Virus record (IMG/VR): IMGVR_UViG_3300015206_000036
Coordinates: 1-41,976 of that record
Length of the DNA: 41,976 nucleotides
DNA from: a virus
Direction: 5' to 3' (one strand)
Part shown: positions 6,795-13,707 of the stretch, one piece after another
How positions within the stretch are numbered: position 1 is the first letter of the stretch
Layout of the letters: the number at the start of each line of letters is the position of its first letter
The notes under the pieces: generated by a model
What the model was told of the DNA's origin: nothing
Database searches by the model: none
The model's input: only the letters and a program-made list of their open reading frames with translations
Translations under genes and position numbers: made by a program

Positions 6795-8158
6795 CAATGC
6801 ACCTGTGCTGGTGGGGGTGGAGCGCCAGGCGGTAGCGGTGTACCCCCAGGCGGTGCGACGTGAGTCGGCGGCGTTGGCGCGCCGCCCATTTCGCCGAGTT
6901 TCGAGATCGGCACGAGATTGCTTTGCACGGTCAGATCATCCCCGCCCTCGAGCGGCTCGCGATCTTCCTGCGCCCTGATCTCGTTGCGCGTCATGATGCC
7001 GTTCTGCGCGTACTGCGAATAAAGCGCAGCGCGAGCAGTCGAATCGGCGCCGAGCAGATCGTCGGTGTCGACGGTCAAGTACATTGTCGCTTGATCGCCT
7101 GGGTTCAGCAGCGATCGACCGCACGCGGCTTCGATGCGACGAATGTACGGTCGCAACGTCAGCGACTGAAAGCCGAGCAGCAGCTGCTCGATGCCAGTGC
7201 CCCAGCTCGTCACGCCTGCAGCTGCGTGACCGATCAACACCGGAGGCACGCCGTACCACCGGCAGATGTCTTCGACGCTGAACTGACGACTGCTCAGCAG
7301 CGCAACGTCTTGCGGCGTCATGTTCAGCTGCTCGAACTTCATTCCGGCTTCGAGCACCATGAACGACGACGCGTCGGGGCCTCCGGTTTTGAACGAATCG
7401 AGCGACGTCTTGATCATGTCGCGCTGCTCTTTCTTGAGCACTTTGTCGTACATCAGAAAGCCTGACGAGCGCATGCCGTTTCGATAGGTGTCGCTGCTCG
7501 CTTGCTCAGATGCTTGACTCAAGCCCAGCGAGTTGCGCGCGTACTCGATGCGAGACAGACCGATCATGCCGTCGAGCGATCGATCTTTTATGTGAAAAAT
7601 ATCCGCCGCGGCGAAGTCTTGCGAAGGGTCATTCATCAGACCGGTCGGGATGTAGCGATAGCGCAGCGTGCCATCGGTCGGTGCTCGATACGGCACCATG
7701 AATTGCGGCAGCAACGGCAGCAACGCAACGCAGTCGCCCTGCTTGTTGCGCACGATCTCGCTGTACGCATTGCCCCACAGCAGCTCGCTCGCGATCATGA
7801 ACTGCCAGTAGTCGACTGACGTCATGATCGAGTTCGGCTTTCGATTCAGCACCGCGAACGTCGGGTGATCGTAGGCCGGTTTGCCCCATCGATTGTTGCC
7901 CGAGCGAACGTTCAAGATGAACGGCAGCGTCGAGATCGTGTCAGCGATGAGCCACACGCAGCTCCAGCACGCTGAGATTTGCAGCGCGAGCTGCGGCGTG
8001 ATGATGCCGCCTGTCTGGCTGCTCGCTGCGTTAATCGGCGGTGCGGCATAGCCGCCGATCTGCACCGGGTAGAAGCCGTTGCGCGAGACGCCTGAGTTGG
8101 AAAAAAGAGCGGTGAAGAACTCGAACGCTTTGCCGAAGCGGGGAAATCGCGCGGCCAT
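6794..8158 (-). CDS. Portal protein, HK97 family
   Basis: A 454-residue portal protein (Phage_portal, PF04860), the dodecameric ring through which DNA enters and leaves the head. Family features are ISACWSCVWLIADTISTLPF near residues 65-85, the LLWGNAYSEIVRN segment, and the VEDICRWYGVPPVLIGHAAA and WGTGIEQLLLGF stretch with LRPYIRRIE. The C-terminus is Pro/Gly-rich and probably disordered. ATG 8158 overlaps the terminase stop by one base (TAATG), and the stop overlaps the protease start by one base. Confidence 0.95.
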   Translation of the reverse strand: MAARFPRFGKAFEFFTALFSNSGVSRNGFYPVQIGGYAAPPINAASSQTGGIITPQLALQISACWSCVWLIADTISTLPFILNVRSGNNRWGKPAYDHPTFAVLNRKPNSIMTSVDYWQFMIASELLWGNAYSEIVRNKQGDCVALLPLLPQFMVPYRAPTDGTLRYRYIPTGLMNDPSQDFAAADIFHIKDRSLDGMIGLSRIEYARNSLGLSQASEQASSDTYRNGMRSSGFLMYDKVLKKEQRDMIKTSLDSFKTGGPDASSFMVLEAGMKFEQLNMTPQDVALLSSRQFSVEDICRWYGVPPVLIGHAAAGVTSWGTGIEQLLLGFQSLTLRPYIRRIEAACGRSLLNPGDQATMYLTVDTDDLLGADSTARAALYSQYAQNGIMTRNEIRAQEDREPLEGGDDLTVQSNLVPISKLGEMGGAPTPPTHVAPPGGTPLPPGAPPPPAQVH

Positions 8159-9927
8159 TACGAACTCACCATCTGCGCGAACGGGTCTTCTTCGGGCACA
8201 TCTTGCGCAGCGCAGCCGAACGCCATGAACAACGCGACCATGCCGTCGATCTTATCCGGCGATCGAAGCTTATTCGGCTTCACGTTCATGTTCGTGTCGT
8301 AGGTGGGCACAACGTTCGCGGCGTGCCAAGTCAGAACGGGGTTGCCTCCGTGAAGAAGATTGCCGTCGAGATAGACGCTCTCGCACAGCTTCATGGCTGG
8401 GTTGAATGACTTTGCTCCTTGACGAAACTGAATCAAGCCGTGCGGATCTTCCGGCGTTGCGACGTCGACGCCCTCTGCGATCAGCTCGTTGATGAACTGC
8501 GTCGCGTTCCACGGATCGTAGGCGATCATCTTCGGATTGAATCGACGAATGTCTTCTAGCACTTGCTGCTTGATCAGCTGATAGTCGTTCGAAGCTCCGT
8601 CGCATTCAGTGACCCATCCCGCTTCCACCCACCCAGCGTAGTTGACCGATCTGCGCTCAGTTCGATGAGCCACCGCTTCATGGGGGACCCAAAAACGGCC
8701 CCAAGTGTAGTAGAGATCGTTGACTTTCCACAACAATCGCCACGCCGCCATGTCCGTTGTGCTCGCGCCGTCGAACGCTGCCCAGCACTCAGCACCGACC
8801 ATTTGTTCGACTTCGAACGCTCCGGAGCACTTACGCCATCGCGTGAGATTTGTCCACGATGTAGCGCTCGAAGCGCGTCGATTGAGCCGTTTGATGCGAA
8901 ATTCTGAGAGCGAACCCGGCTTGTTCTTCGCTTCGATCGCGAGCTTGCGCATCTCTTTCAAGATCAGCGGATTGACGTCAAACAGCGGGTTTGCCTTGCG
9001 CCAAGCGATCTCGTCGAAGTCTTCGTCGCCGTCGTCGACCGCCCAGATCAGCGCGAGATAGTGATCCGCTTCGACGACGCCGTTCAGAATGTTCTCAGCG
9101 AATGCGCGCTCCTCGGCCCACGGCCCCGGATTCTCGAAGCCCTCTGTAGTCGTGTACAGCCACAGCGGCGAGATGCGACCGCCAGCAGCCTGACGCAGCA
9201 CGTTCACGAGATCGTGCGTCTTGTGCGCGTGAATCTCATCGAGCGACACGTGACTCGGGTTCAGGCCGTCTTGCGTCGATGCTTTCGAGTTGATCGGCTT
9301 GAAGACTGAGCCGGTGTCGTAGCGCACGATCGAGCGCGAGAAGCACTCCATGTCGAACTCTTCGCGCAAGCCATCCGTGCCCTCGATCATGCGCTTCGCG
9401 ATGTTGAACACGATCGACGCCTGCGAGCCGGTCGTCGCCGCGCTCAGCAACTGCGCGCCCTGCTCTTCTTCGAAGCATTCGCAGTACGCCATGATCGCCG
9501 CGGCGAGCGTCGACTTCGCATTCTTGCGTGCTGTCGCGAGCAGCGCAGTCGTGAAGCGACGCGTGCCGTTTTCAGGGTCTCGAAAGCCGAACAGGTTCAC
9601 GAGAAAGAACACGTGCGCGGGGTGCAGCACGATCGTCGGTGTGTCCCACTTGCCTTCGACGTGAGGCAGCATCTCGATGAACGTGCAGACTCGATTCGCT
9701 TGACCGGGGCTGAAGACGAACTTCGCTTTCTTTTTGCGCGCTGCGACCTTCAGATCTTTGATGAAGCGCTTCGCTGCGCAGCGCACCCAATGACCGTACT
9801 CGCGCTTGTTCTGAATCGCCTCTTCGGCGTAAGCGATCGCGATCGAGACGAAGTCGATCTCAGAGGTCGAGCGTCCGAAGCTTGCCGAGAATGCTGTTCG
9901 GTTTTTTCTTGCCTTTAATTTTGACAC
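8158..9927 (-). CDS. terL: Terminase large subunit
   Basis: A 589-residue DNA-packaging motor of the Terminase_1 type that pairs with P27 small subunits. The ATPase domain has a Walker A-like ATARKNAKSTLAA (about residues 130-142) and a Walker B at PSHVSLDEIHAH (about 228-239). The C-terminal nuclease domain starts at AFDGASTTDMAAW, with its first acidic residue there and later acidic residues in IAYDPWNA and SPDKIDG. The start is GTG 9927, overlapping the small subunit gene by 68 bases; no better in-frame start is seen before the conserved region. It translocates DNA at the portal and cuts the concatemer. Confidence 0.95.
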   Translation of the reverse strand: MSKLKARKNRTAFSASFGRSTSEIDFVSIAIAYAEEAIQNKREYGHWVRCAAKRFIKDLKVAARKKKAKFVFSPGQANRVCTFIEMLPHVEGKWDTPTIVLHPAHVFFLVNLFGFRDPENGTRRFTTALLATARKNAKSTLAAAIMAYCECFEEEQGAQLLSAATTGSQASIVFNIAKRMIEGTDGLREEFDMECFSRSIVRYDTGSVFKPINSKASTQDGLNPSHVSLDEIHAHKTHDLVNVLRQAAGGRISPLWLYTTTEGFENPGPWAEERAFAENILNGVVEADHYLALIWAVDDGDEDFDEIAWRKANPLFDVNPLILKEMRKLAIEAKNKPGSLSEFRIKRLNRRASSATSWTNLTRWRKCSGAFEVEQMVGAECWAAFDGASTTDMAAWRLLWKVNDLYYTWGRFWVPHEAVAHRTERRSVNYAGWVEAGWVTECDGASNDYQLIKQQVLEDIRRFNPKMIAYDPWNATQFINELIAEGVDVATPEDPHGLIQFRQGAKSFNPAMKLCESVYLDGNLLHGGNPVLTWHAANVVPTYDTNMNVKPNKLRSPDKIDGMVALFMAFGCAAQDVPEEDPFAQMVSS

Positions 9928-10327
9928 GTGTGCGGCTCGACGGTGTGAGGCCCAGCTCTGCAGCTGAGCGGGTGAGTCGCTCGAACGCGTTGCGTTTGAT
10001 CGAGACGAAAGGGTTTTGCTGAAAGCCCGCTTGACCGGGGATTCTGATCACCGGCCCCGCTTCGTTGACTTTGATCGTCGCCTCTTCGAAGTCAGCGCAC
10101 GCGATGCAGTAGCCCATGAAGATGCCGTTATCGGTCGCTTTGATCATGCCCTCGGGGGCATCGCCGATCGTTTTGCGCCAGTAGTACTGAGCGCGAGCTG
10201 ACAGAAACTCGGGCGGCTCTTTCGAGACATCGCCGTCCGGTTCAGGCTCGTCATGATTGATCGGGCGGTGACCGGGGTTGCCCTCGATCACGCGAAGATG
10301 GGTCGGCTTAGGTTTTCTTCCGCGCAT
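9860..10327 (-). CDS. terS: Terminase small subunit, P27 family
   Basis: A 155-residue P27-type small terminase (PF05119). The hallmark opening MRGRKPKPTHLRVIEGNPGH is present, followed by the proline-rich PINHDEPEPDG and helical YYWRKTIGDAPEG regions. The C-terminal part has FVSIKRNAFERLTRSAAELG, then a basic tail (KIKGKKK). It recognises the packaging site and hands DNA to the large subunit. It starts at ATG 10327, 36 bases after the TAGT-like gene. Confidence 0.95.
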   Translation of the reverse strand: MRGRKPKPTHLRVIEGNPGHRPINHDEPEPDGDVSKEPPEFLSARAQYYWRKTIGDAPEGMIKATDNGIFMGYCIACADFEEATIKVNEAGPVIRIPGQAGFQQNPFVSIKRNAFERLTRSAAELGLTPSSRTRVKIKGKKKPNSILGKLRTLDL

Positions 10328-10363
10328 TGATGCGAGTGAAAATGCCTCGGCGCGGCGCTTCCG

Positions 10364-11221
10364 TCAAGTTATCGACATGCCGTAGTCGTCGAATCCTTCC
10401 GGAAGTGTGAGCCCTTCGACGCGCAGCAGCTTGTTCGAGCGGAACGGGCGATAGTCGACGTGATGATGCGGACGGCCGAATTTGTGCACCAGCTCGCTGA
10501 CATCGGGGTGCAGCCTAACTTGCATCAAGCTCTTCGCGAGCGTGCCGTCTTTCGCGTAAAAGTCCTCGGTGTTTCCGCCCTTCAGCGTCTGCGTCTCGAC
10601 CTTGCCCTGCAGAAACGCGTTGAACTGCACCGTGCACCATCCCGCTTTGAGCATCTGCAGCGAGAGATCGGTGTCTTCGTTGTAGCGACCGCGCCAGCGA
10701 AAGGGCACGTCGTTGCGAATCAGATTGCAGCTGTAGATGCGCGTGTTCGGCACGAACGGCGGCAGCGACTGCTTGCGCTTCGCGAAGAAGGTGTAGTTCG
10801 GCCCCGCCATCGAGACATTTTTGTAGCGCAGGCAGAAATCTTCCATCGCTTTGAAGATCGTGCCAGTGCTCACGCGAATTTTCAGATTGCGATTTAGCCT
10901 GAAGAAGCCCTTGATGTTGTCGTCCATGACCCAGTGCCATGCGAATCCAGCGCGCAACGCGTGATCCGAAGCAAAATTGCGCGCAGGTCCAGGCCCTTTG
11001 CTCTTCGAGTCGCCTAGATCGTCGCATGTCGAGTACTCCTGCTGAAAGAGTTTGTCGAGAACGAGCAGCCTCGATGTATCGATCACGCTCGCATAATCAT
11101 CGTACTGCTGCGCCTCGACGATCACGAAGTACTCGACGTCCATCGCTTCGAGCGTCTTCACGGTCAAGCGCGAATCGTGCCGACCCTTCGAGGGGATGTA
11201 GATCGGGAAACGCGGATTCAT
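10364..11221 (-). CDS. TAGT/GREB1-like glycosyltransferase (candidate DNA-base glycosyltransferase)
   Basis: A 285-residue protein that I recognise as resembling the TET-associated glycosyltransferase (TAGT) group. It opens PIYIPSKGRHDSRLTVK, continues YFVIVEAQQYDDYA (strand and donor site region), has GPGPARNFASDHAL, and then WHWVMDDNIKGFFRLNRN, where the DD acts as the metal-binding acidic pair. Later YNEDTDLSLQML resembles the acceptor-side acidic motif of GT-A enzymes. In other phages such enzymes are predicted or shown to add sugar to oxidised or hydroxymethylated pyrimidines. No TET or hydroxymethylase gene is visible here, so the acceptor is open. It lies just upstream of terS, with ATGA coupling to the small gene before it. 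Confidence 0.75.
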   Translation of the reverse strand: MNPRFPIYIPSKGRHDSRLTVKTLEAMDVEYFVIVEAQQYDDYASVIDTSRLLVLDKLFQQEYSTCDDLGDSKSKGPGPARNFASDHALRAGFAWHWVMDDNIKGFFRLNRNLKIRVSTGTIFKAMEDFCLRYKNVSMAGPNYTFFAKRKQSLPPFVPNTRIYSCNLIRNDVPFRWRGRYNEDTDLSLQMLKAGWCTVQFNAFLQGKVETQTLKGGNTEDFYAKDGTLAKSLMQVRLHPDVSELVHKFGRPHHHVDYRPFRSNKLLRVEGLTLPEGFDDYGMSIT

Positions 11222-11349
11222 CGAGCTGCTGCTCCGTAGAGAAACGCTGCTTCCATGTCAGCCTGCATGCGTGTGTCCTCTACCGCACATTCGAGCACGT
11301 CTCGATTTTGACCTGTGATCGGCGGCTGCCATCTGCCGTAGGTACTCAT
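11218..11349 (-). CDS. Small protein, MSTY-start type, copy A
   Basis: A 43-residue protein starting MSTYGRWQPPITG with no recognised domain. Its ribosome site (GGAGAGGTGAAGCT before ATG 11349) and first four codons lie in the 138-base direct repeat, so they are identical to those of the gene at 12005-12187, after which the two proteins diverge completely. It ends in an ATGA overlap with the TAGT-like gene, so its main role may be to bring ribosomes to that gene. Confidence 0.6.
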   Translation of the reverse strand: MSTYGRWQPPITGQNRDVLECAVEDTRMQADMEAAFLYGAAAR

Positions 11350-11474
11350 AGCTTCACCTCTCCGCTGCGTGCGAATGCCGCTTTCATCTGCCCGATTGAC
11401 AGTCCTTTTTCGCCAAGTTCGTCCAATTCTGCCGCGCAGAGTTCCCGCCAATAAGCTTGCAGTCGGTTGCGCAG
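11337..11474 (-). repeat. 138-base direct repeat, copy 1
   Basis: Identical over 138 bases to 12175-12312, 838 bases apart. The repeat contains the end of a coding frame (the last 30-odd codons of the gene at 12184-12471), a ribosome site and an MSTY start. In this copy the upstream frame is cut off from its own gene and is joined to the end of the gene at 11384-11722 in another frame. Confidence 0.95.
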
Positions 11475-11722
11475 GGAACAGCATTTTGCTTCGCCTCTCC
11501 GCCGGCATCAGAGGTGTAGGGATGCGGCCTAATTTGAATCGCGATGCCCATTCCAGGACGATACATATCAACCTCAGCGGCGTCCGCTATGAACGTCGCC
11601 ACGGGAGGATCGCCTATGCGCGGGCTAGGCATCCTTGATGCCTCTATCTGCACCTCGATCAGAACTTTATTGCCGCCGTAGAAGCCTAGTGACTTCACGT
11701 GACCGAATACCTCAATTGTCAT
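11384..11722 (-). CDS. Hypothetical protein with C-terminus built from repeat DNA
   Basis: A 112-residue protein starting at ATG 11722 after GGAGAGGCGAAGCC. Residues 1-85 look like a small beta-rich domain (MTIEVFGHVKSLGFYGGNKV, then VLIEVQIEA and GMGIAIQIRPHP). The last 27 or so residues are read from the 138-base repeat in a frame that is not the repeat's own coding frame, so they are probably an accidental tail acquired when the duplication occurred. It starts in an ATGA overlap with the gene before it. Function unknown. Confidence 0.6.
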   Translation of the reverse strand: MTIEVFGHVKSLGFYGGNKVLIEVQIEASRMPSPRIGDPPVATFIADAAEVDMYRPGMGIAIQIRPHPYTSDAGGEAKQNAVPCATDCKLIGGNSARQNWTNLAKKDCQSGR

Positions 11723-12012
11723 GGCTTCGCCTCTCCATCGGCTACGGGCGCATGGGTGTGCGGCGTATCGACGCCACAAATTGGGCACTTGGACGAACAG
11801 CGCAGGCCGACAAGGTATTCTCGATACGCCTGCACCGTGTAATCGCTGATGCGCTTGACGCCAGCCGATTGAACCAGGTCACGAATCAGAGCTTCGTCAC
11901 GCTGCGCCTCGGTCTTGAAGCCGCGCTCACCGTATGTGCGGACACCATTGTTTCGCCGGGCATAGTCGAACATCTCATCGAGCGCAGATTGAAGGTGCGT
12001 AACCTCATCCAT
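11719..12012 (-). CDS. Hypothetical protein with C-terminal CxxC/His motif
   Basis: A 97-residue protein starting at ATG 12012 with AGGAGAG six bases upstream. The N-terminal half is helical (MDEVTHLQSALDEMFDYARR). The C-terminus carries CPICGVDTPHTH, a likely zinc site together with the nearby Cys at LRCSSK. Its last codons (DGEAKP) are encoded by the recurring GGAGAGGCGAAGC junction that also serves as ribosome site for the next gene (ATGA overlap). Function unknown. Confidence 0.65.
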   Translation of the reverse strand: MDEVTHLQSALDEMFDYARRNNGVRTYGERGFKTEAQRDEALIRDLVQSAGVKRISDYTVQAYREYLVGLRCSSKCPICGVDTPHTHAPVADGEAKP

Positions 12013-12187
12013 GCGACTCTCCTGCGGCATCAGTTTCGTAGCCAACCCCGCCTTCGTTGCGAACAAGAGCCATCGCTAACTTTTCACTGATGGTTTCACT
12101 TCCGCATGGCTCGCCATCCTCAAGCCACGTCACCACGTAGACAGCATCGACGAGTCTGACGGTCAGATTTGATACGTAGGTACTCAT
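12005..12187 (-). CDS. Small protein, MSTY-start type, copy B
   Basis: A 60-residue protein starting MSTYVSNLTVRLVDAVYVVT at ATG 12187, with the same ribosome site and first four codons as the gene at 11218-11349 because both lie in the 138-base repeat. It looks like a small all-beta protein with alternating hydrophobic residues and an acidic turn. It begins in an ATGA overlap with the 95-residue gene and overlaps the next gene by 8 bases. Function unknown. Confidence 0.6.
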   Translation of the reverse strand: MSTYVSNLTVRLVDAVYVVTWLEDGEPCGSETISEKLAMALVRNEGGVGYETDAAGESHG

Positions 12188-12312
12188 AGCTTCACCTCTC
12201 CGCTGCGTGCGAATGCCGCTTTCATCTGCCCGATTGACAGTCCTTTTTCGCCAAGTTCGTCCAATTCTGCCGCGCAGAGTTCCCGCCAATAAGCTTGCAG
12301 TCGGTTGCGCAG
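12175..12312 (-). repeat. 138-base direct repeat, copy 2
   Basis: Identical to 11337-11474. Here the repeat is in its natural context: it covers the end of the gene at 12184-12471 and the start of the gene at 12005-12187, so this copy looks like the parent. Confidence 0.95.
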
Positions 12313-12471
12313 CGCATCTGCTGCATCTGCTTCCGCTAAAGCCTGCCCTACCGCTTCAATTGGAAACTCGCTGGTTTTCTGGGCGCACACCGCCGCGCGG
12401 TCTCGGCACCACTGCGCGTAGCCGTATAGAGCACGGTTTGCGATTGAGCGCTCCTTCTTATCAAGCTCCAT
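12184..12471 (-). CDS. Hypothetical helical protein
   Basis: A 95-residue protein. I prefer ATG 12471 because GGAG of the preceding codons lies six bases before it; ATG 12483 is an alternative. It is rich in Ala, Glu, Leu and Arg and probably all-helical (RDRAAVCAQKTSEFPIEAVG, then ADALRNRLQAYWRELCAAEL). The segment FPIEAVGQALAEAD is repeated exactly in the 57-residue protein at 12672-12845, marking the two as partial duplicates. Its last 30-odd codons lie in the 138-base repeat. It ends ...GEVKL in an ATGA overlap with the next gene. Function unknown. Confidence 0.65.
   Translation of the reverse strand: MELDKKERSIANRALYGYAQWCRDRAAVCAQKTSEFPIEAVGQALAEADAADALRNRLQAYWRELCAAELDELGEKGLSIGQMKAAFARSGEVKL
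12324..12367 (-). repeat. 44-base direct repeat, copy 1
   Basis: Identical to 12698-12741. It encodes the FPIEAVGQALAEAD segment in both genes, in the same frame. Confidence 0.9.
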
Positions 12472-12667
12472 CTGCTTCTCCATCGGACTGTGATTCTGGC
12501 TCGTGCTTTGCCGGTACAACGCCAGCGCCCAGACAGTAAACGCATGGCCGATGCGCCCAGGGGGCTTCTTGTCTGCCGAACCATCCGCGACCAAGGCAGT
12601 TGCCGCAGATATCCATTTCTAGACCACCATCGGGGCCTTGGTATTGTTCGCTAACTGGACCGGGCAT
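12461..12667 (-). CDS. Small zinc-finger protein with two CxxCxGxG motifs (DnaJ-like)
   Basis: A 68-residue protein starting at ATG 12667 with GGAGAAGTG about nine bases upstream. It has CGNCLGRGWF (about residues 21-30) and, 21 residues on, CVYCLGAGVV. These two CxxCxGxG repeats are the unit of the DnaJ central zinc finger and of many small phage proteins, and probably hold one zinc ion. It has no J domain, so it is not a complete co-chaperone. The C-terminus is acidic. It overlaps the next gene by 11 bases. Confidence 0.7.
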   Translation of the reverse strand: MPGPVSEQYQGPDGGLEMDICGNCLGRGWFGRQEAPWAHRPCVYCLGAGVVPAKHEPESQSDGEADGA

Positions 12668-12671
12668 TACT

Positions 12672-12845
12672 TCACTTCTCCGCTGTTCGTGAAGTGCCAT
12701 CTGCTTCCGCTAAAGCCTGCCCTACCGCTTCAATTGGAAACCCGTGATCATTGCGAAAAAGTCTCACTGCAAAGAACAACGCAGACAGCGCTGCGATCTT
12801 CATCTCGCGCTCTTTCGCCTCTTCGCTCTTCGGCCCCTTGCTCAT
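12672..12845 (-). CDS. Small protein sharing a duplicated segment with the 95-residue neighbour
   Basis: A 57-residue protein from ATG 12845, in an ATGA overlap with the ParB-domain gene. It opens with a charged helix (MSKGPKSEEAKEREMKIAAL), then a hydrophobic stretch (SALFFAVRLF), then FPIEAVGQALAEAD, which is encoded by the 44-base repeat, and a short tail ending TAEK. It appears to be a shortened relative of the protein at 12184-12471. The last codons form part of the ribosome site of the next gene. Function unknown. Confidence 0.6.
   Translation of the reverse strand: MSKGPKSEEAKEREMKIAALSALFFAVRLFRNDHGFPIEAVGQALAEADGTSRTAEK
12698..12741 (-). repeat. 44-base direct repeat, copy 2
   Basis: Identical to 12324-12367. 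It is followed, about 45 bases further along the minus strand, by a degenerate version of the recurring junction (GGAGAAGTGAAGTAATG). Confidence 0.9.
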
Positions 12846-13486
12846 GCGTTTGCCTCCTTCACATCAGTGACTCGCTTGTGCGCGACTTTCTCGATCTCAG
12901 CCTGCGGATACCAGATGTAGCGCGTCTCTTCGGTGATCTTCTGTCGCACGATTTTCGCAAAGCGATTCACTGCGTCTTGATCTTTGAAATGCACCTTGAT
13001 CGTGCGATACGCCATCTTGTCTTGCTGATCGAACTCAGGCATGCCGCGCCACTCAGCGTTCGCATCGTTCGAGCCGAGCAGCAAATTCGAAAGCTCTGAT
13101 TCGCTGAAGCCCAGCACGTTCAAATTTGCCTCGGCGTTTTTTAGTTCGCTGATTTCGAGTCGCAGCATCTCGAAGTCCCAGCCTGAATTCAGCGCGAGCT
13201 TGTTGTCAGCGATGATCAGCGCGCGACGCTGCAGATCGGTGAGATTGTCGACGACGATGCACGGCACCAGCTCGTCGTTCATCTGCTTCGCTGCGAGCAG
13301 ACGACCGTGACCGGCGATGAGCTGATTGTGCTCATCGATCAGCAGCGGATTCGTCCACCCGAATTCTTTGATGCTCGCAACCAGCTGCGCGACCTGCTCA
13401 GCGCTGTGCGTTCGCGCGTTTTGCGCATACGGCAGCAGCGCGTCGACGCTTCGCATGACGACCTTTCGAACGACGGCAGCGCTCAC
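12842..13486 (-). CDS. ParB/Srx-domain protein
   Basis: A 214-residue protein with a ParB N-terminal (ParB/Srx) domain. Key features are VDALLPYAQNARTH (about residues 14-27), QVAQLVASIKEFGWTNPLL, then LIAGHGRLLAAKQM, the GHGR box of the nucleotide-binding pocket (GHxR in cellular ParB), and ALIIADNKLAL. There is no obvious parS-binding HTH like that of plasmid ParB. Phage proteins of this type are often next to methyltransferases, terminases or DNA-modification genes. The start GTG 13486 gives full coverage of the domain and overlaps an upstream frame as GTGA; ATG 13456 with AGG upstream is an alternative. It could regulate or modify phage DNA, but this is inference. Confidence 0.85.
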   Translation of the reverse strand: MSAAVVRKVVMRSVDALLPYAQNARTHSAEQVAQLVASIKEFGWTNPLLIDEHNQLIAGHGRLLAAKQMNDELVPCIVVDNLTDLQRRALIIADNKLALNSGWDFEMLRLEISELKNAEANLNVLGFSESELSNLLLGSNDANAEWRGMPEFDQQDKMAYRTIKVHFKDQDAVNRFAKIVRQKITEETRYIWYPQAEIEKVAHKRVTDVKEANA

Positions 13487-13707
13487 GCGGCACCCAGGTG
13501 CGCCCGAATTACGCGAGGTGGGTCTCGGTTAATTACGCGCGCCGCAAAAAAAGCCGAAAGACGCGATCTTCGGCCGATTCGATGTCCACTTTGACCCCCC
13601 CCTAGCCTGCGCTCTGCCTGCCTAGGTGCGTTCGATCTTTTTTTCTTTCTCTTCGGAGCAATCGGGATGCTCTGTCGTCGTGTTGGCTTGCGCTCGTCGT
13701 GCTTCAT
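13483..13707 (-). CDS. Doubtful basic protein spanning a terminator
   Basis: A 74-residue open frame, strongly basic (KPTRRQSIPIAPKRKKKRSN). In favour: it starts in an ATGA overlap with the HNH gene and ends in a GTGA overlap with the ParB gene. Against: it contains a strong rho-independent terminator and a run of eight G, and its amino-acid makeup looks like translated non-coding DNA. I consider the stretch more likely to be an intergenic region with a terminator and perhaps a packaging signal. Confidence 0.3.
   Translation of the reverse strand: MKHDERKPTRRQSIPIAPKRKKKRSNAPRQAERRLGGGQSGHRIGRRSRLSAFFAARVINRDPPRVIRAHLGAA
13546..13574 (-). terminator. Rho-independent terminator between HNH and ParB genes
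   Basis: On the minus strand GCCGAAGA pairs with TCTTTCGGC (one bulged T) across a five-base loop, and is followed by seven T (13552-13546). It should end transcripts coming from the replication and HNH genes before the ParB gene. Confidence 0.85.
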
